NCBI GenBank assembly: GCA_027489915.1
Contig: JAIXZB010000124.1
Location: 1-12,729 of the forward strand
Direction: 5' to 3'
Length of the DNA: 12,729 bases
Origin: Rickettsiales bacterium
GTDB taxonomy: Bacteria > Pseudomonadota > Alphaproteobacteria > Rickettsiales > UBA3002
How positions within the stretch are numbered: position 1 is the stretch's first letter; each line of letters opens with the position of its first letter. This document shows, one piece after another, positions 1 to 6,223 of the stretch. Under the pieces are notes generated by a model. That model did no database searches and had not been told where the DNA came from. It was given only the letters and a program-made list of their open reading frames with translations. Position numbers and translations under genes: made by a program.

Positions 1-17
1 AGCTGAGCTAAGGCGGC
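1..17 (-). tRNA. 5' end of a tRNA, probably tRNA-Thr (runs off the window)
   Basis: On the minus strand, starting at 17, the sequence reads as a tRNA 5' end: a seven-base acceptor strand GCCGCCT, then TA at positions 8 and 9, then the D-stem GCTC and the start of the D-loop. The anticodon lies outside the window. The acceptor strand and D-arm resemble bacterial tRNA-Thr, so threonine is the likely identity but is not proven. The first 12 bases (1-12) are repeated exactly at 138-149 in the second tRNA-like gene, as expected for two related tRNAs in tandem. Confidence 0.6.
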
Positions 18-40
18 ACTTGGTACTTCTCCGCGACCTT

Positions 41-68
41 TTTATAGCCTTATTACAGGCCGGGGCAA
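41..68 (-). promoter_or_regulatory. Candidate promoter for the edge tRNA
   Basis: On the minus strand there is a -35-like TTGCCC (63-68), a 16-base spacer and a good -10 hexamer TATAAA (41-46). This would start transcription about 15-20 bases before the tRNA 5' end at 17. The promoter lies just downstream of the degenerate tRNA-like gene, so the edge tRNA need not depend on transcription through it. The hexamers were matched by eye. Confidence 0.4.
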
Positions 69-82
69 GATCGGAACCCCTT

Positions 83-154
83 ACTCTCACAGCGATATAT
101 ACACTCGACCCGCAAATTACGAATGAGGTGCTCTACCAGCTGAGCTAAGTCTGC
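83..154 (-). pseudogene. tRNA-Thr(CGU)-like gene with a degenerate 3' half
   Basis: The minus strand from 154 reads as a normal tRNA 5' half: acceptor GCAGACT, TA, D-stem GCTC/GAGC with an AGCTGGTA loop, then anticodon stem CCTCA and loop TTCGTAA, giving anticodon CGT (threonine ACG codons). The 3' half fails. The five bases after the loop (TTTGC) cannot pair with CCTCA. In the place of the T-arm there is a weak stem around a seven-base loop TATATAT (95-101) instead of the conserved TTCGAAT. The bases where the 3' acceptor strand should lie do not pair with GCAGACT, and no CCA end is seen. The spacing of about 72 bases is nevertheless tRNA-like. This looks like a decayed tRNA-Thr copy. A chimera left by recombination or an assembly error is possible. 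A CGU tRNA-Thr is usually dispensable because the UGU species can also read ACG. Confidence 0.5.
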
Positions 155-208
155 ACACCTTGGAATACAGGCTACCTAACGAACCGTAGCAGCAAATGCA
201 ACCACTAG

Positions 209-1780
209 CTAGTTACCAGCGCGCATTTTGCTGTGGAAACGGCCATAGAGGAAGTAAATAAGCGCACCCACCGCTAAGTAAATCGCCATGTATTTCGCCA
301 TCTCAGCACCACTTTCCGTAAGCACGGGCAGACCATCCTTGAAGCCAAAGAAAATCGACAGCATTAAATACCCACACGATAAAATGCCCAAAATCGGGAA
401 CCACGGCTTAAACGGCGTGCTGAACGGGCGCACAATATCAGGGCGTCTGAAATGCAGGAACAGCACACTCACACACACAATAATAAACGCGCTAAGTGTT
501 CCCACACTGGTCATATCCCCCAGTTTCTTGATTGGCACCGTGGCGGCAATCGTTCCCACCAGCGCACCCACCACCAGCGTATTCACCCATGGCGTATGCG
601 TTTTTGCACTCACCTTATGGAAAAAGCTCGGAATTAGCCCATCACGCGACATGGTGTAAAACACCCGCGTCTGGCCATAGCACAGCACCAGCATCACTGA
701 GCTGAGCCCTGCAATCGCCCCAATCTTGATAATGAACGAGAACCACTCAAGCCCAATCGCATCCACCGCAACCGCCATCGGGTCAGCCACGTTCAGCGAG
801 GTGTATTTCACCACACCCGTAAGCACCAGCGCCACGCACATATATAAAACCGTGCACACAAGCAGCGATCCAAGTATCCCAAACGGCATATCACGCTGCG
901 GGTCTTTCGCTTCCGCCGCCGCGGTCGAAACCGCTTCAAACCCGATATACGCAAAGAAAATAATACTCGCCGCGCGGAAAATACCATCCACACCAAATTC
1001 ACCCGGCCCCGTATTCTCCGGAATAAACGGCGTCCAGTTATCGATATCCACGTAAAACACACCAATCGCAATAAACGCAATAATCACCGCCATCTTAATG
1101 AACACAATAATGTTATTCACGGTTGCCGATTCACTCATGCCCTTAATTAAAAGCAGGGTCACCATCATGATACCACCAAAGGCAAGAGCATTGAATTTAC
1201 CCACCACATACTCACCCGCCGCGTTACCAAGATACAGTACCTCAGAACCTTTTTTCACGACCTCGATCATAGTGTATCCATTAGATTCATAAACGCCGCG
1301 AAGCGCTTCATTTACCATGATTTTAGCATTCGTCGCCGTCACCCACTCGGGGGGAATAAACACATTCATACCCAGCAAGAAGCTATTCAAATACCCAGAC
1401 CATCCGACAGCCACAGCCGAAGCCGAAATGCCATATTCAAGCAAAAGCAACCACCCCATCGTCCAGGCAAACACCTCACCTAGCGTCGCATACGCATAGG
1501 TATACGCACTCCCCGAAACAGGCAGAACCGAAGCAAGCTCAGCATAACAAAGCCCAGCAAAGGCGCAGGCAACGCCAGCAATCACAAACGATAAAATAAT
1601 GGCAGGCCCCGCATGGCTTGCTGCCGCTGTTCCCGTCATCACAAAAATACCAGCGCCGATAATGCAGCCAATACCGAGCGTTACCAGATTCCACTTACCC
1701 AACGTGCGTTTAAGCCCAGTATTTTGTGCTTCTTTCTGAATCTGCTCAATGCTCTTACGTACCATGAGTTGACTGGACAT
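209..1780 (-). CDS. APC-family amino acid permease (cationic amino acid transporter-like)
   Basis: This is a 523-residue polytopic inner-membrane protein, the usual size for the CAT-like branch of the APC superfamily, which takes up amino acids with protons or sodium. The first membrane segment carries the family motif GIGCIIGAGIF (about residues 36-46), the helix break that binds the substrate backbone. The following segment with AELASVLPVSGSAY and later helices also match the family, with about 12 predicted membrane segments. Between the third and fourth of these (about residues 135-200) is a hydrophilic loop longer than in the short bacterial members. The substrate cannot be told from sequence. 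The ATG at 1780 is preceded by GAGG six bases upstream (1787-1790), which supports this start. The gene stands about 100 bases after the aroK operon on the same strand and may be read through from it. Confidence 0.85.
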   Translation of the reverse strand: MSSQLMVRKSIEQIQKEAQNTGLKRTLGKWNLVTLGIGCIIGAGIFVMTGTAAASHAGPAIILSFVIAGVACAFAGLCYAELASVLPVSGSAYTYAYATLGEVFAWTMGWLLLLEYGISASAVAVGWSGYLNSFLLGMNVFIPPEWVTATNAKIMVNEALRGVYESNGYTMIEVVKKGSEVLYLGNAAGEYVVGKFNALAFGGIMMVTLLLIKGMSESATVNNIIVFIKMAVIIAFIAIGVFYVDIDNWTPFIPENTGPGEFGVDGIFRAASIIFFAYIGFEAVSTAAAEAKDPQRDMPFGILGSLLVCTVLYMCVALVLTGVVKYTSLNVADPMAVAVDAIGLEWFSFIIKIGAIAGLSSVMLVLCYGQTRVFYTMSRDGLIPSFFHKVSAKTHTPWVNTLVVGALVGTIAATVPIKKLGDMTSVGTLSAFIIVCVSVLFLHFRRPDIVRPFSTPFKPWFPILGILSCGYLMLSIFFGFKDGLPVLTESGAEMAKYMAIYLAVGALIYFLYGRFHSKMRAGN

Positions 1781-1881
1781 GCGTTGCCTCGTTATAAGTT
1801 TTCAATACTGCACTCAAGGCCTAGCAGCCCACCCAAGCCAAGGCAAGGTGAAAAGAAACCATAGCAATCATTTGATGTTTA

Positions 1882-2064
1882 TTAGGTTTTTTGTTTTAAT
1901 CTGTTCATAAGCTTTCGCACCGCCACCTTATCTGCCAGCGCGGGAGGTGCTGCGGCATCTGCAACAACCACCACCTCAATCCCCGTTTCGGGGTCAATTG
2001 CCGTTACACGGACATAACGTCCATTCACCACCCGTTCAATGATAACGCCGCTCGGATCACCCAT
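1882..2064 (-). CDS. Small DUF6898-like protein
   Basis: A protein of 60 residues whose core, with VTAIDPETGIEVVVV followed by a short helix with VRKLMNRL, resembles the small alphaproteobacterial DUF6898 family (pattern: strand, SA-DP-TGTEV-V turn, then a RKLE-type helix). Its function is unknown. There is no signal peptide, membrane segment or cysteine. A longer frame reaches a TTG at 2094, but the ATG at 2064 is preferred because GAGG lies six bases upstream (2071-2074). With this start the gene overlaps the end of the CorC-type gene by 8 bases, so it should be translationally coupled to it as the last gene of the aroK operon. The family assignment is from memory of the consensus. Confidence 0.7.
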   Translation of the reverse strand: MGDPSGVIIERVVNGRYVRVTAIDPETGIEVVVVADAAAPPALADKVAVRKLMNRLKQKT

Positions 2065-3346
2065 CCGTATCCTCGTTTGCCGCTGCAGGCTCAATCACCA
2101 GCTCCACAATCTGGTTGGCTTTCTTCTCTTGCACCACAAAACGGTATCCAAAAAACTCAAACACCGCCCCTTTATCAGGAATGCAACGCGCTTCATGTAA
2201 CACCAGCCCAGCAACCGTTGTCGCATACTCATCGGGCAAATCCCAATCCAGCTGGCGATTAATATCCCGAATCGTCACCGTTCCTGCAACGCGGTAGGCC
2301 TTCTCGCCAAACGGAATCACATCCGCAATCACAAACGGGTCGTGCTCATCTTCAATCTCACCTACGATTTCCTCAATCACATCCTCAAGCGTCACAATGC
2401 CAAGCCACGCGCCATATTCATCGACCACACATGCCAGATGCTTGCGTTTCGAACGAAACGCCTGAAGCTGCTCCGCAAGCGAGGTGGTTTCTGGCACAAA
2501 CCATGGCCTGTGCGCAATCTGACGAATCATCTCGCGCGTAATGCCAATTTTCTGCTCTCGTACCAGCTTAATCAAATCGCGCAAATGCAGAATACCGATG
2601 ATATTTTCCTGCTCATTCTGCCACAACGGAATCCGGCTATAGTTCGAATTCAGTGCAGCCGTCACCATCGCCTCAGGCTCCAGCGCAAAATCAATCGAAA
2701 ACACCCCTTTGCGATGAATCATAATTTCGCGAACCTCGCGCTCTGCCAAATCGAGAATACCGCCCAAACGGTCGCGGTCTTCCTTCTCCACCGCCCCTTC
2801 GCTATGGTGCAAATCAATCGCCCCACGAATCGCCTCCATCGCCGCATCAGGTGAGAGATGCACACTTTCTTTTACGCCAAACACACGCAGTATGGCCCAC
2901 ACAATTATCTGCACCATTTTGGTCAGCGGCCACATCAGCTTAACAATAATTTCCATCGGCCACGCCACCGACAACGCAAACCGTTCCGTGTGGTGAATCG
3001 CCACTGTTTTTGGCAGCACCTCGGCAAAAATCAAAATCCCAACCGTAAGGATAACCGTTGCATACACAGGCCCCCATTCTGGCCCAAATAAACTCACAAA
3101 TAAAACCGTACCCATCGAAGCCGAAGCGATATTCACCAACGTATTGCCAAGCAACACCGTACCAATCAGCGCATCTTTCTGGTCACGCATGCGCTTCACC
3201 CTACGCGCTGCATTATTTCCCGATTGCATCAGGTTAAAAATCCGCGCGCGCGATACCGCCGTAAGCGATGTTTCCGCGCCCGAAAAGAACGCCGAAACCG
3301 CAATACAAAGCGCAATCATCAACGCATCAAACAATACTGGATCCAT
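2057..3346 (-). CDS. CNNM/CorC-HlyC family membrane protein with a CBS pair
   Basis: A protein of 429 residues with the standard three-part layout. An N-terminal CNNM (DUF21) domain has about four membrane segments in residues 1-155, with the hallmark SAFFSGAETSLTA (about 18-30) and FAEVLPK (about 107-113). A CBS pair follows at about 205-325 and ends in LGIVTLEDVIEEIVGEI. A CorC_HlyC (transporter-associated) domain lies at about 340-420. Members are linked to magnesium or cobalt efflux and resistance; older annotations call them hemolysins, which the sequence does not support as a role. The ATG at 3346 shares a base with the aroB stop (TAATG), and GAGG lies seven bases upstream (3354-3357), so translation is coupled to aroB. 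This position after aroB recurs in alphaproteobacteria. Confidence 0.88.
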   Translation of the reverse strand: MDPVLFDALMIALCIAVSAFFSGAETSLTAVSRARIFNLMQSGNNAARRVKRMRDQKDALIGTVLLGNTLVNIASASMGTVLFVSLFGPEWGPVYATVILTVGILIFAEVLPKTVAIHHTERFALSVAWPMEIIVKLMWPLTKMVQIIVWAILRVFGVKESVHLSPDAAMEAIRGAIDLHHSEGAVEKEDRDRLGGILDLAEREVREIMIHRKGVFSIDFALEPEAMVTAALNSNYSRIPLWQNEQENIIGILHLRDLIKLVREQKIGITREMIRQIAHRPWFVPETTSLAEQLQAFRSKRKHLACVVDEYGAWLGIVTLEDVIEEIVGEIEDEHDPFVIADVIPFGEKAYRVAGTVTIRDINRQLDWDLPDEYATTVAGLVLHEARCIPDKGAVFEFFGYRFVVQEKKANQIVELVIEPAAANEDTDG

Positions 3347-4458
3347 TACACTTCCTCTTTCACAAAACTCTCCACCACCTCAAACGCAACCGCATGCGCC
3401 ACATCCTTACTCACCACCGCACGCCCAAGCGCATCCAGCGTAATAAATGTCAACTTGCCATCTTCCACTTTCTTATCTCCCGCCATGTGCTGCATCAGCG
3501 CCTCTGCATTCCATGCATACGCTATATCGTTCACATGCGCCTTCATGCCAATTTCGCGCAAATGCTTGACCAGCTCCTTCTCAACATCCGCCCCAATCTT
3601 GCCCATACGTGCCGATAACCTACAGGCCATTACCATACCAATAGCCACTGCCTCGCCATGCAGCACACGCCCATCATATCCAAGCTCTGCTTCTATCGCA
3701 TGGCCAAATGTATGGCCAAAATTGAGTAATGCGCGCTGCGCCGATTCACGCTCATCCGCGCCTACAATCTGTGCCTTCATCTCACAACTTCGCGCAATTG
3801 CACGCGTCATATACTCCGTGTTGCCAGCCAGCATATCCGTGCCATGACGCAGCAACCATGCATAAAACTCTGCGTCACCCAGCAACCCATATTTCAGTAT
3901 CTCCGCATACCCCGCATACATCTCACGCTTGGGCAAAGTCACAAGCGTATCCGTATCCACCAGCACCGTAAGTGGCTGATAAAAACTCCCCACCAAATTT
4001 TTACCACGCGCCGTATTAATACCTGTTTTACCACCTACCGAACTATCCACCTGCGCAAGTAGCGTCGTAGGCAACTGCACAAAATCCACCCCGCGCATCA
4101 GCACACTGGCAGCAAATCCCGTAATATCTCCAACCACCCCACCACCCAGCGCAAACAATGTTGTACGCCTGTCTGCCTTCAGCGCAAGTAGCCTATCCAT
4201 CAGCTCCTCAAACGCGCTAAAACTTTTGGTGGCCTCACCTGCAGGCAGCGTAATCACATCCGTACGAATACCGTGTGTGGCGCATTCTGCCTCCACCTGT
4301 TTGGCATAAAGCGGCGCTACATTTGCATCCGTCACAATAATAACGCGCGGCGAAGCCAGCTTAGCTGCTACCTCATCCACAAGGCGCGAAAGCACGCCCG
4401 ATCCAATCACAATCTCATAGCTGCGCTCACGCAGCGGAACTGTTACACGTGTCTGCAT
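3346..4458 (-). CDS. aroB: 3-dehydroquinate synthase
   Basis: Catalyses the second step of the shikimate pathway, converting DAHP to 3-dehydroquinate with NAD and a divalent metal, in the cytoplasm. The 370-residue length is normal. The NAD-binding GGGVVGD (about residue 105), the long conserved stretch LPTTLLAQVDSSVGGKTGIN (about 129-148), the YAEILK glutamate (about 186), the FGHTFGHAIE histidines (about 249-253) and HGEAVAIG (about 267) supply the metal and active-site ligands, so the enzyme should be active. Two starts are possible: GTG at 4461 or ATG at 4458. I prefer the ATG because AAGGGAG (4463-4469) is then four bases away rather than one. That ATG overlaps the aroK stop as TGATG, which indicates coupled translation. 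Confidence 0.95.
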   Translation of the reverse strand: MQTRVTVPLRERSYEIVIGSGVLSRLVDEVAAKLASPRVIIVTDANVAPLYAKQVEAECATHGIRTDVITLPAGEATKSFSAFEELMDRLLALKADRRTTLFALGGGVVGDITGFAASVLMRGVDFVQLPTTLLAQVDSSVGGKTGINTARGKNLVGSFYQPLTVLVDTDTLVTLPKREMYAGYAEILKYGLLGDAEFYAWLLRHGTDMLAGNTEYMTRAIARSCEMKAQIVGADERESAQRALLNFGHTFGHAIEAELGYDGRVLHGEAVAIGMVMACRLSARMGKIGADVEKELVKHLREIGMKAHVNDIAYAWNAEALMQHMAGDKKVEDGKLTFITLDALGRAVVSKDVAHAVAFEVVESFVKEEV

Positions 4459-5045
4459 CACACTCCCTTGCTCTGATGCGTTGCAAGCGCATCCATAATC
4501 CGTTGCACCACCGCTTCTTGCGAGCCACGATTAGAATCAATCGTAATATCCGCCGTCGCATAAACGGGGTAACGCTCCTCCATAAGCCGCGTCAAAATTG
4601 CCCGCTTATCACCCTGCTCTAAAATCGGTCTATGACTGCGCTTACTTACGCGCTCAAGCAGCACCTCAATATCCGCCTTCAACCACACCGTGGTTGCATT
4701 CGCCTCAATCACTGCGCGCACCGCAGGCTGCATCCACGCACCGCCACCAGTCGCCAGCACCAGCAACTCACCCGATAATAAACGTGAAATAACGCGATGT
4801 TCCAAGTCACGAAACATCGGCTCACCGTGAATCGCAAACATATCCGAAATACTGCACCCAGCCGATTCTTCAATCGCATGGTCAGAATCCACAAATGGCA
4901 AGTCCATCGCCTTCGCCAGCTTTTTACCCACGGTCGATTTCCCAGCACCCATAAGCCCAATCAACACCACAGGCTTGGTATGCGACACACTGTAATGGCG
5001 TGTCGCTTGCACTTCGGTGTTCACAGGTTGCGTTTTTATTTCCAT
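4458..5045 (-). CDS. aroK: Shikimate kinase
   Basis: Phosphorylates shikimate to shikimate 3-phosphate with ATP, two steps after AroB. From the ATG at 5045 the protein has 195 residues. It carries the Walker A loop GLMGAGKST (30-38), the shikimate-binding DSD (53-55) and MFR arginine (79), ATGGG (98-102), and the lid arginine in SHRPIL (139). All key residues are present. About 24 residues precede the first core strand, slightly more than in the shortest homologues. A longer frame begins at a TTG at 5111, but that would overlap the start of the divergent small gene and adds a cysteine-rich stretch untypical of AroK, so ATG 5045 is preferred. No ribosome binding site precedes this ATG (see the candidate promoter at 5053-5080). 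It is the first gene of the operon. Confidence 0.93.
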   Translation of the reverse strand: MEIKTQPVNTEVQATRHYSVSHTKPVVLIGLMGAGKSTVGKKLAKAMDLPFVDSDHAIEESAGCSISDMFAIHGEPMFRDLEHRVISRLLSGELLVLATGGGAWMQPAVRAVIEANATTVWLKADIEVLLERVSKRSHRPILEQGDKRAILTRLMEERYPVYATADITIDSNRGSQEAVVQRIMDALATHQSKGV

Positions 5046-5052
5046 GGCGCTA

Positions 5053-5080
5053 AGGATAACGTCACATACAAGGAAAGCAA
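5053..5080 (-). promoter_or_regulatory. Candidate promoter for aroK giving a leaderless mRNA
   Basis: On the minus strand TTGCTT (5075-5080) and TATCCT (5053-5058) are separated by 16 bases. Only seven bases lie between the -10 and the aroK ATG at 5045, and no Shine-Dalgarno sequence is seen. If this promoter is used, the transcript would begin at or next to the start codon. The hexamers are only partial matches. Confidence 0.3.
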
Positions 5081-5081
5081 T

Positions 5082-5085
5082 GGAG
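5082..5085 (+). promoter_or_regulatory. Ribosome binding site of the 48-residue membrane protein gene
   Basis: GGAG lies seven bases before the ATG at 5093. It decides that this short frame is a real gene and fixes its start. An ATG at 5080 overlapping the site opens a different frame that stops after a few codons. Confidence 0.6.
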
Positions 5086-5092
5086 CATCTAC

Positions 5093-5239
5093 ATGGAAAA
5101 TAAACGTTCAAAAAAACCCCTAATACTCGGGCTTTCCGCCATTATCCTTGCAGCACTTGCGGCAGCCGCCTTCACCGCCCCTCAAAAAACCGCAACCAAA
5201 GTCGAAGAGCAACTGGGGTCCGAGAATTTCCTTAAATAA
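5093..5239 (+). CDS. Small single-pass membrane protein upstream of xerD
   Basis: A frame of 48 codons plus stop. It starts with a lysine- and arginine-rich stretch (MENKRSKK), continues with a hydrophobic alanine-rich segment of about 20 residues (PLILGLSAIILAALAAAAF, roughly 9-27) and ends in a short polar tail (VEEQLGSENFLK at the end). This predicts one membrane helix with the N terminus inside, or an uncleaved signal anchor. A good ribosome binding site precedes it, and its stop lies two bases before the xerD ATG, so it should be the first gene of the xerD transcript. Short membrane proteins in this position, between aroK and xerD, occur in other alphaproteobacteria as far as I recall, but no function is known to me. 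Confidence 0.72.
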   Translation: MENKRSKKPLILGLSAIILAALAAAAFTAPQKTATKVEEQLGSENFLK

Positions 5240-5241
5240 TC

Positions 5242-6192
5242 ATGAAACCTGCTCAATTCGGTCATCTCGATGGATTCCTCGAAATGCTCAGTGCCGAACG
5301 TGGCGCCTCCCTCAACACCACCAATGCATACCGGCGCGATCTCGAGCAATTCCTGAGCTACATCAATAAACGAAAGCTCGAACTCACCACCCTCACCCAT
5401 AGCGATCTCACCGCGTTTCTCTCGAGCCTCAGCAAAGCAGGCCTTGCTGAAAGCTCGCAAATGCGCAAGCGTTCTGCCATCCGCCAGTTTTTTGGCTACC
5501 TCTACCGCGAACGCGTGCGCACCGATGATCCTTCCCACATGTTGGAAGCACCAAAACCTATCCGCGCACTTCCGCACGTCATGAATACACAGCAAGTCAC
5601 CGCCCTCATGAACATGGCAGCAAGCGACACCACTCCATCAGGACAGCGATTTCTATGCATGTTGGAGATTCTCTACGCATCAGGCATGCGCATCAGCGAA
5701 CTCGTGAGCCTTCGCATGCAACACATCGAACGCGATCCAGCGACCAAAACCCTCGCCCCCTACATGCGCATCACAGGCAAAGGCAACAAAGAACGCATCG
5801 TTCCCCTGCACGCAAGCGCCATTACCTCCATCACCCATTACCTAAAAATCCGCCCGCAGCTTCTGCCGCCCGAATCCACTTCACCATGGCTGTTTCCCTA
5901 TAAAACCAAAATGGGCCACATCAGCCGCCAACGGTTTGGGGCATGGCTTAAAGAAACCTGCATCGCCTGTAACATCAACCCCGATACCTGCTCACCCCAC
6001 ACACTGCGTCACTCCTTCGCCACCCACCTACTCGAAGGCGGTGCCGATTTGCGCGTCATCCAAGAATTACTAGGACATGCCGATATTTCCACCACCCAAA
6101 TCTACACCCATGTCTCAAGCGCACATCTCACCAAAGTCATGCATTCCAAACACCCCCTCAGCAAAAAAACCATATCCCACAAAGAGGATTGA
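5242..6192 (+). CDS. xerD: Site-specific tyrosine recombinase, XerD type
   Basis: Together with XerC it resolves chromosome dimers at dif during cell division. The protein has 316 residues. An N-terminal SAM-like core-binding domain (about 5-90, with RGASLNTTNAYRRDLEQF) is followed by the catalytic domain (about 110-300). The catalytic residues are all visible: R150 (ASGMRISEL), K180 (GKGNKER), H253 and R256 (HTLRHSFATHLLEGG), H279 (LLGHADIS) and the nucleophile Y288 (QIYTHV). The spacing H253-R256-H279-Y288 matches E. coli XerD exactly. A six-residue insertion sits between R150 and K180. XerC and XerD are hard to separate by eye; the neighbourhood next to aroK favours XerD. No strong ribosome binding site precedes the ATG, so coupling to the small gene two bases upstream is likely. 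Confidence 0.93.
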   Translation: MKPAQFGHLDGFLEMLSAERGASLNTTNAYRRDLEQFLSYINKRKLELTTLTHSDLTAFLSSLSKAGLAESSQMRKRSAIRQFFGYLYRERVRTDDPSHMLEAPKPIRALPHVMNTQQVTALMNMAASDTTPSGQRFLCMLEILYASGMRISELVSLRMQHIERDPATKTLAPYMRITGKGNKERIVPLHASAITSITHYLKIRPQLLPPESTSPWLFPYKTKMGHISRQRFGAWLKETCIACNINPDTCSPHTLRHSFATHLLEGGADLRVIQELLGHADISTTQIYTHVSSAHLTKVMHSKHPLSKKTISHKED

Positions 6193-6202
6193 GCGTGAAG
6201 TA

Positions 6203-6221
6203 GTATTCCGCTAAAGAATAC
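6203..6221 (+). repeat. Perfect 6-bp inverted repeat just before a start codon
   Basis: GTATTC (6203-6208) and GAATAC (6216-6221) flank a seven-base loop and end two bases before the ATG at 6224. In RNA this would form a small hairpin covering the place where a ribosome binding site should be; no clear Shine-Dalgarno sequence is seen. It may lower or regulate translation of the glycosyltransferase-like gene, or be chance. Confidence 0.4.
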
Positions 6222-6223
6222 AC

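Noticed and set aside
1791..1817. Promoter-like pair TTGAGT and TATAAC before the permease gene
   Set aside because: The spacer is only 15 bases and transcription would start downstream of the clear ribosome binding site at 1787-1790, so it does not fit the gene.
1798..1881. Terminator between the DUF6898-like gene and the permease gene
   Set aside because: Only a 4-bp stem can be drawn from the GC-rich stretch at 1818-1845 and no T-run follows it on the coding strand.
4460..5111. Longer aroK reading frame starting at a TTG at 5111
   Set aside because: It would overlap the start of the divergent 48-residue gene, lacks typical AroK N-terminal sequence and uses a rare start; the ATG at 5045 gives a normal protein.
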